The position numbers and the translations under genes were made by a program. A model generated the notes under the pieces. The model saw only the letters and a program-made list of their open reading frames with translations, searched no databases and was not told where the DNA came from. From an uncultured Eubacteriales bacterium (GTDB lineage: Bacteria; Bacillota_A; Clostridia; Saccharofermentanales; Saccharofermentanaceae): 5,983 nucleotides of DNA. Location: assembly GCA_900313405.1 (NCBI GenBank), contig OMQY01000208.1, positions 1 through 5,983 of the forward strand, read 5' to 3'. Positions 5,667 to 5,983 of the stretch are shown here, in pieces (the stretch's first letter is position 1; each line of letters begins with the position of its first letter).

Positions 5667-5983
5667 TTACTCTTTTCTTCTTTTCAACTCCATCGGGATC
5701 ATGGATATTATCATCAGAAATGTCCCGAATATCATCGTTACACCTATCTTGTTAAATACCGAGGCCTTTTCACCCGTATTTGTTATCTTTTCCTCCGGAG
5801 TAGTCGGCGTCGCTGTCGGCACAGGTGTATCTGTGGGTACCGGTGTCTCACTCGGAGTCGGCACAGGTGTTGATGTCGGAGTCGGAGTCACTTCGATCTC
5901 CCTCTCTGTGTTAGTCATGATCACCTCTTCTACAGAATCTGCACCTATCGTAACGGTTCTGTCTGCTGCAAGGTAATAACCTG
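5667..5983 (-). CDS. C-terminal end of a sortase-anchored surface protein (5' part outside window)
   Basis: The frame is open from the window edge to the stop at 5667, so only about 105 C-terminal residues are visible. They begin GYYLAADRTVTIGADSVEEV, which resembles the last strands of SpaA/Cna_B prealbumin-like domains found in Gram-positive pilins and adhesins. A Thr/Pro stalk with repeated TPVPT follows, then EEKITNTGEK, a hydrophobic helix (IGVTMIFGTFLMIISMIPM) and the basic tail ELKRRKE. That order is a cell-wall sorting signal, with ITNTG in place of LPxTG. A GTG at 5922-5924 could be taken as a start, but the domain sequence continues upstream of it without a stop and no ribosome binding site precedes it. 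The product is probably secreted and wall-anchored, perhaps in adhesion. The domain call rests on a short stretch. Confidence 0.78.
   Translation of the reverse strand, partial: GYYLAADRTVTIGADSVEEVIMTNTEREIEVTPTPTSTPVPTPSETPVPTDTPVPTATPTTPEEKITNTGEKASVFNKIGVTMIFGTFLMIISMIPMELKRRKE
5691..5786 (-). other. Noncanonical cell-wall sorting signal (ITNTG, helix, basic tail)
   Basis: ITNTG is encoded at 5772-5786, followed by E, a short polar linker (KASVFNK), a helix of about 19 residues encoded at 5691-5747, and then ELKRRKE to the stop. The three-part layout and the spacing match sortase substrates. Relative to LPNTG, the first residue is I and the normally conserved Pro is T. If it is processed, cleavage would be expected between T and G. 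Confidence 0.65.
5796..5888 (-). repeat. Thr/Pro-rich stalk with TPVPT repeats
   Basis: About 31 residues consist almost only of Thr, Pro, Val, Ser, with a few acidic residues, and TPVPT occurs three times (STPVPTP, ETPVPTD, DTPVPTA). Such low-complexity segments commonly span the peptidoglycan between the wall anchor and the exposed domains. At DNA level it appears as degenerate GGTGT/GGAGT-type units on the plus strand. Its length could vary between strains by slippage or recombination. Confidence 0.8.

Noticed and set aside
5796..5888. Short repeats that might suggest a CRISPR array or tandem DNA repeat
   Set aside because: The units are short, degenerate and in codon register, so they reflect the TPVPT protein repeat. 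There are no spacers of regular length.
5402..5976. Plus-strand open frames overlapping the second permease end and the surface-protein gene
   Set aside because: One includes valine/glycine repeats that are the reverse reading of the Thr/Pro stalk. The opposite frame has a coherent domain, stalk and sorting-signal order.
1..5983. tRNA or rRNA genes, insertion sequences, phage or defence genes
   Set aside because: I found no cloverleaf-like sequence, transposase-like protein, terminal inverted repeats or nuclease/toxin motifs. All larger stretches are explained by the genes listed.

Overview
The window looks like chromosomal DNA of a Gram-positive anaerobe of the class Clostridia (Bacillota). 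Three things suggest this: an infC-rpmI-rplT operon preceded by an L20-type attenuator leader, strong AGGAGG-like ribosome binding sites throughout, and the end of a Thr/Pro-rich surface protein with a sortase-type C-terminus. The genus cannot be fixed from the sequence.

Region 1 (about 1-1383, minus strand) is the translation operon: initiation factor IF3 (infC), then ribosomal proteins L35 (rpmI) and L20 (rplT). It has a near-consensus promoter (TTGACA, 17 bp, TATTAT) and a leader of about 160 nt. The leader contains a rho-independent terminator just upstream of infC and a distal strand that can pair with the terminator's 5' arm. This is the architecture expected for autogenous attenuation by L20. 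The best infC start is a rare AUC codon under a strong Shine-Dalgarno, not an AUG.

Region 2 (1384-1470) is a short AT-rich divergent intergenic stretch with TATC/GATA inverted repeats and a weak candidate promoter for the plus-strand genes.

Region 3 (1471-5627, plus strand) is a compact four-gene run: a PLP-dependent class I/II aminotransferase, an ABC ATPase 34 nt later, and two ABC-2 type permeases. The last three genes overlap by 4 nt and 1 nt, so they are probably translated together and form one heterodimeric ABC-2 transporter, most likely an exporter. Its substrate is unknown. The second permease appears to lack the last transmembrane helix of its partner. A strong hairpin directly after its stop ends the unit.

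Region 4 (5667-5983, minus strand, convergent) is the 3' end of a surface-protein gene that runs out of the window. It shows the end of a probable SpaA/Cna_B-like domain, a Thr/Pro stalk, a noncanonical ITNTG sorting motif, a membrane helix and a basic tail.

Most of the window is ordinary core and transport content, and I see no clear novel defence or mobile system. The best points for a second look are the AUC start with its attenuator, the unassigned aminotransferase-ABC linkage and the variant sorting signal.
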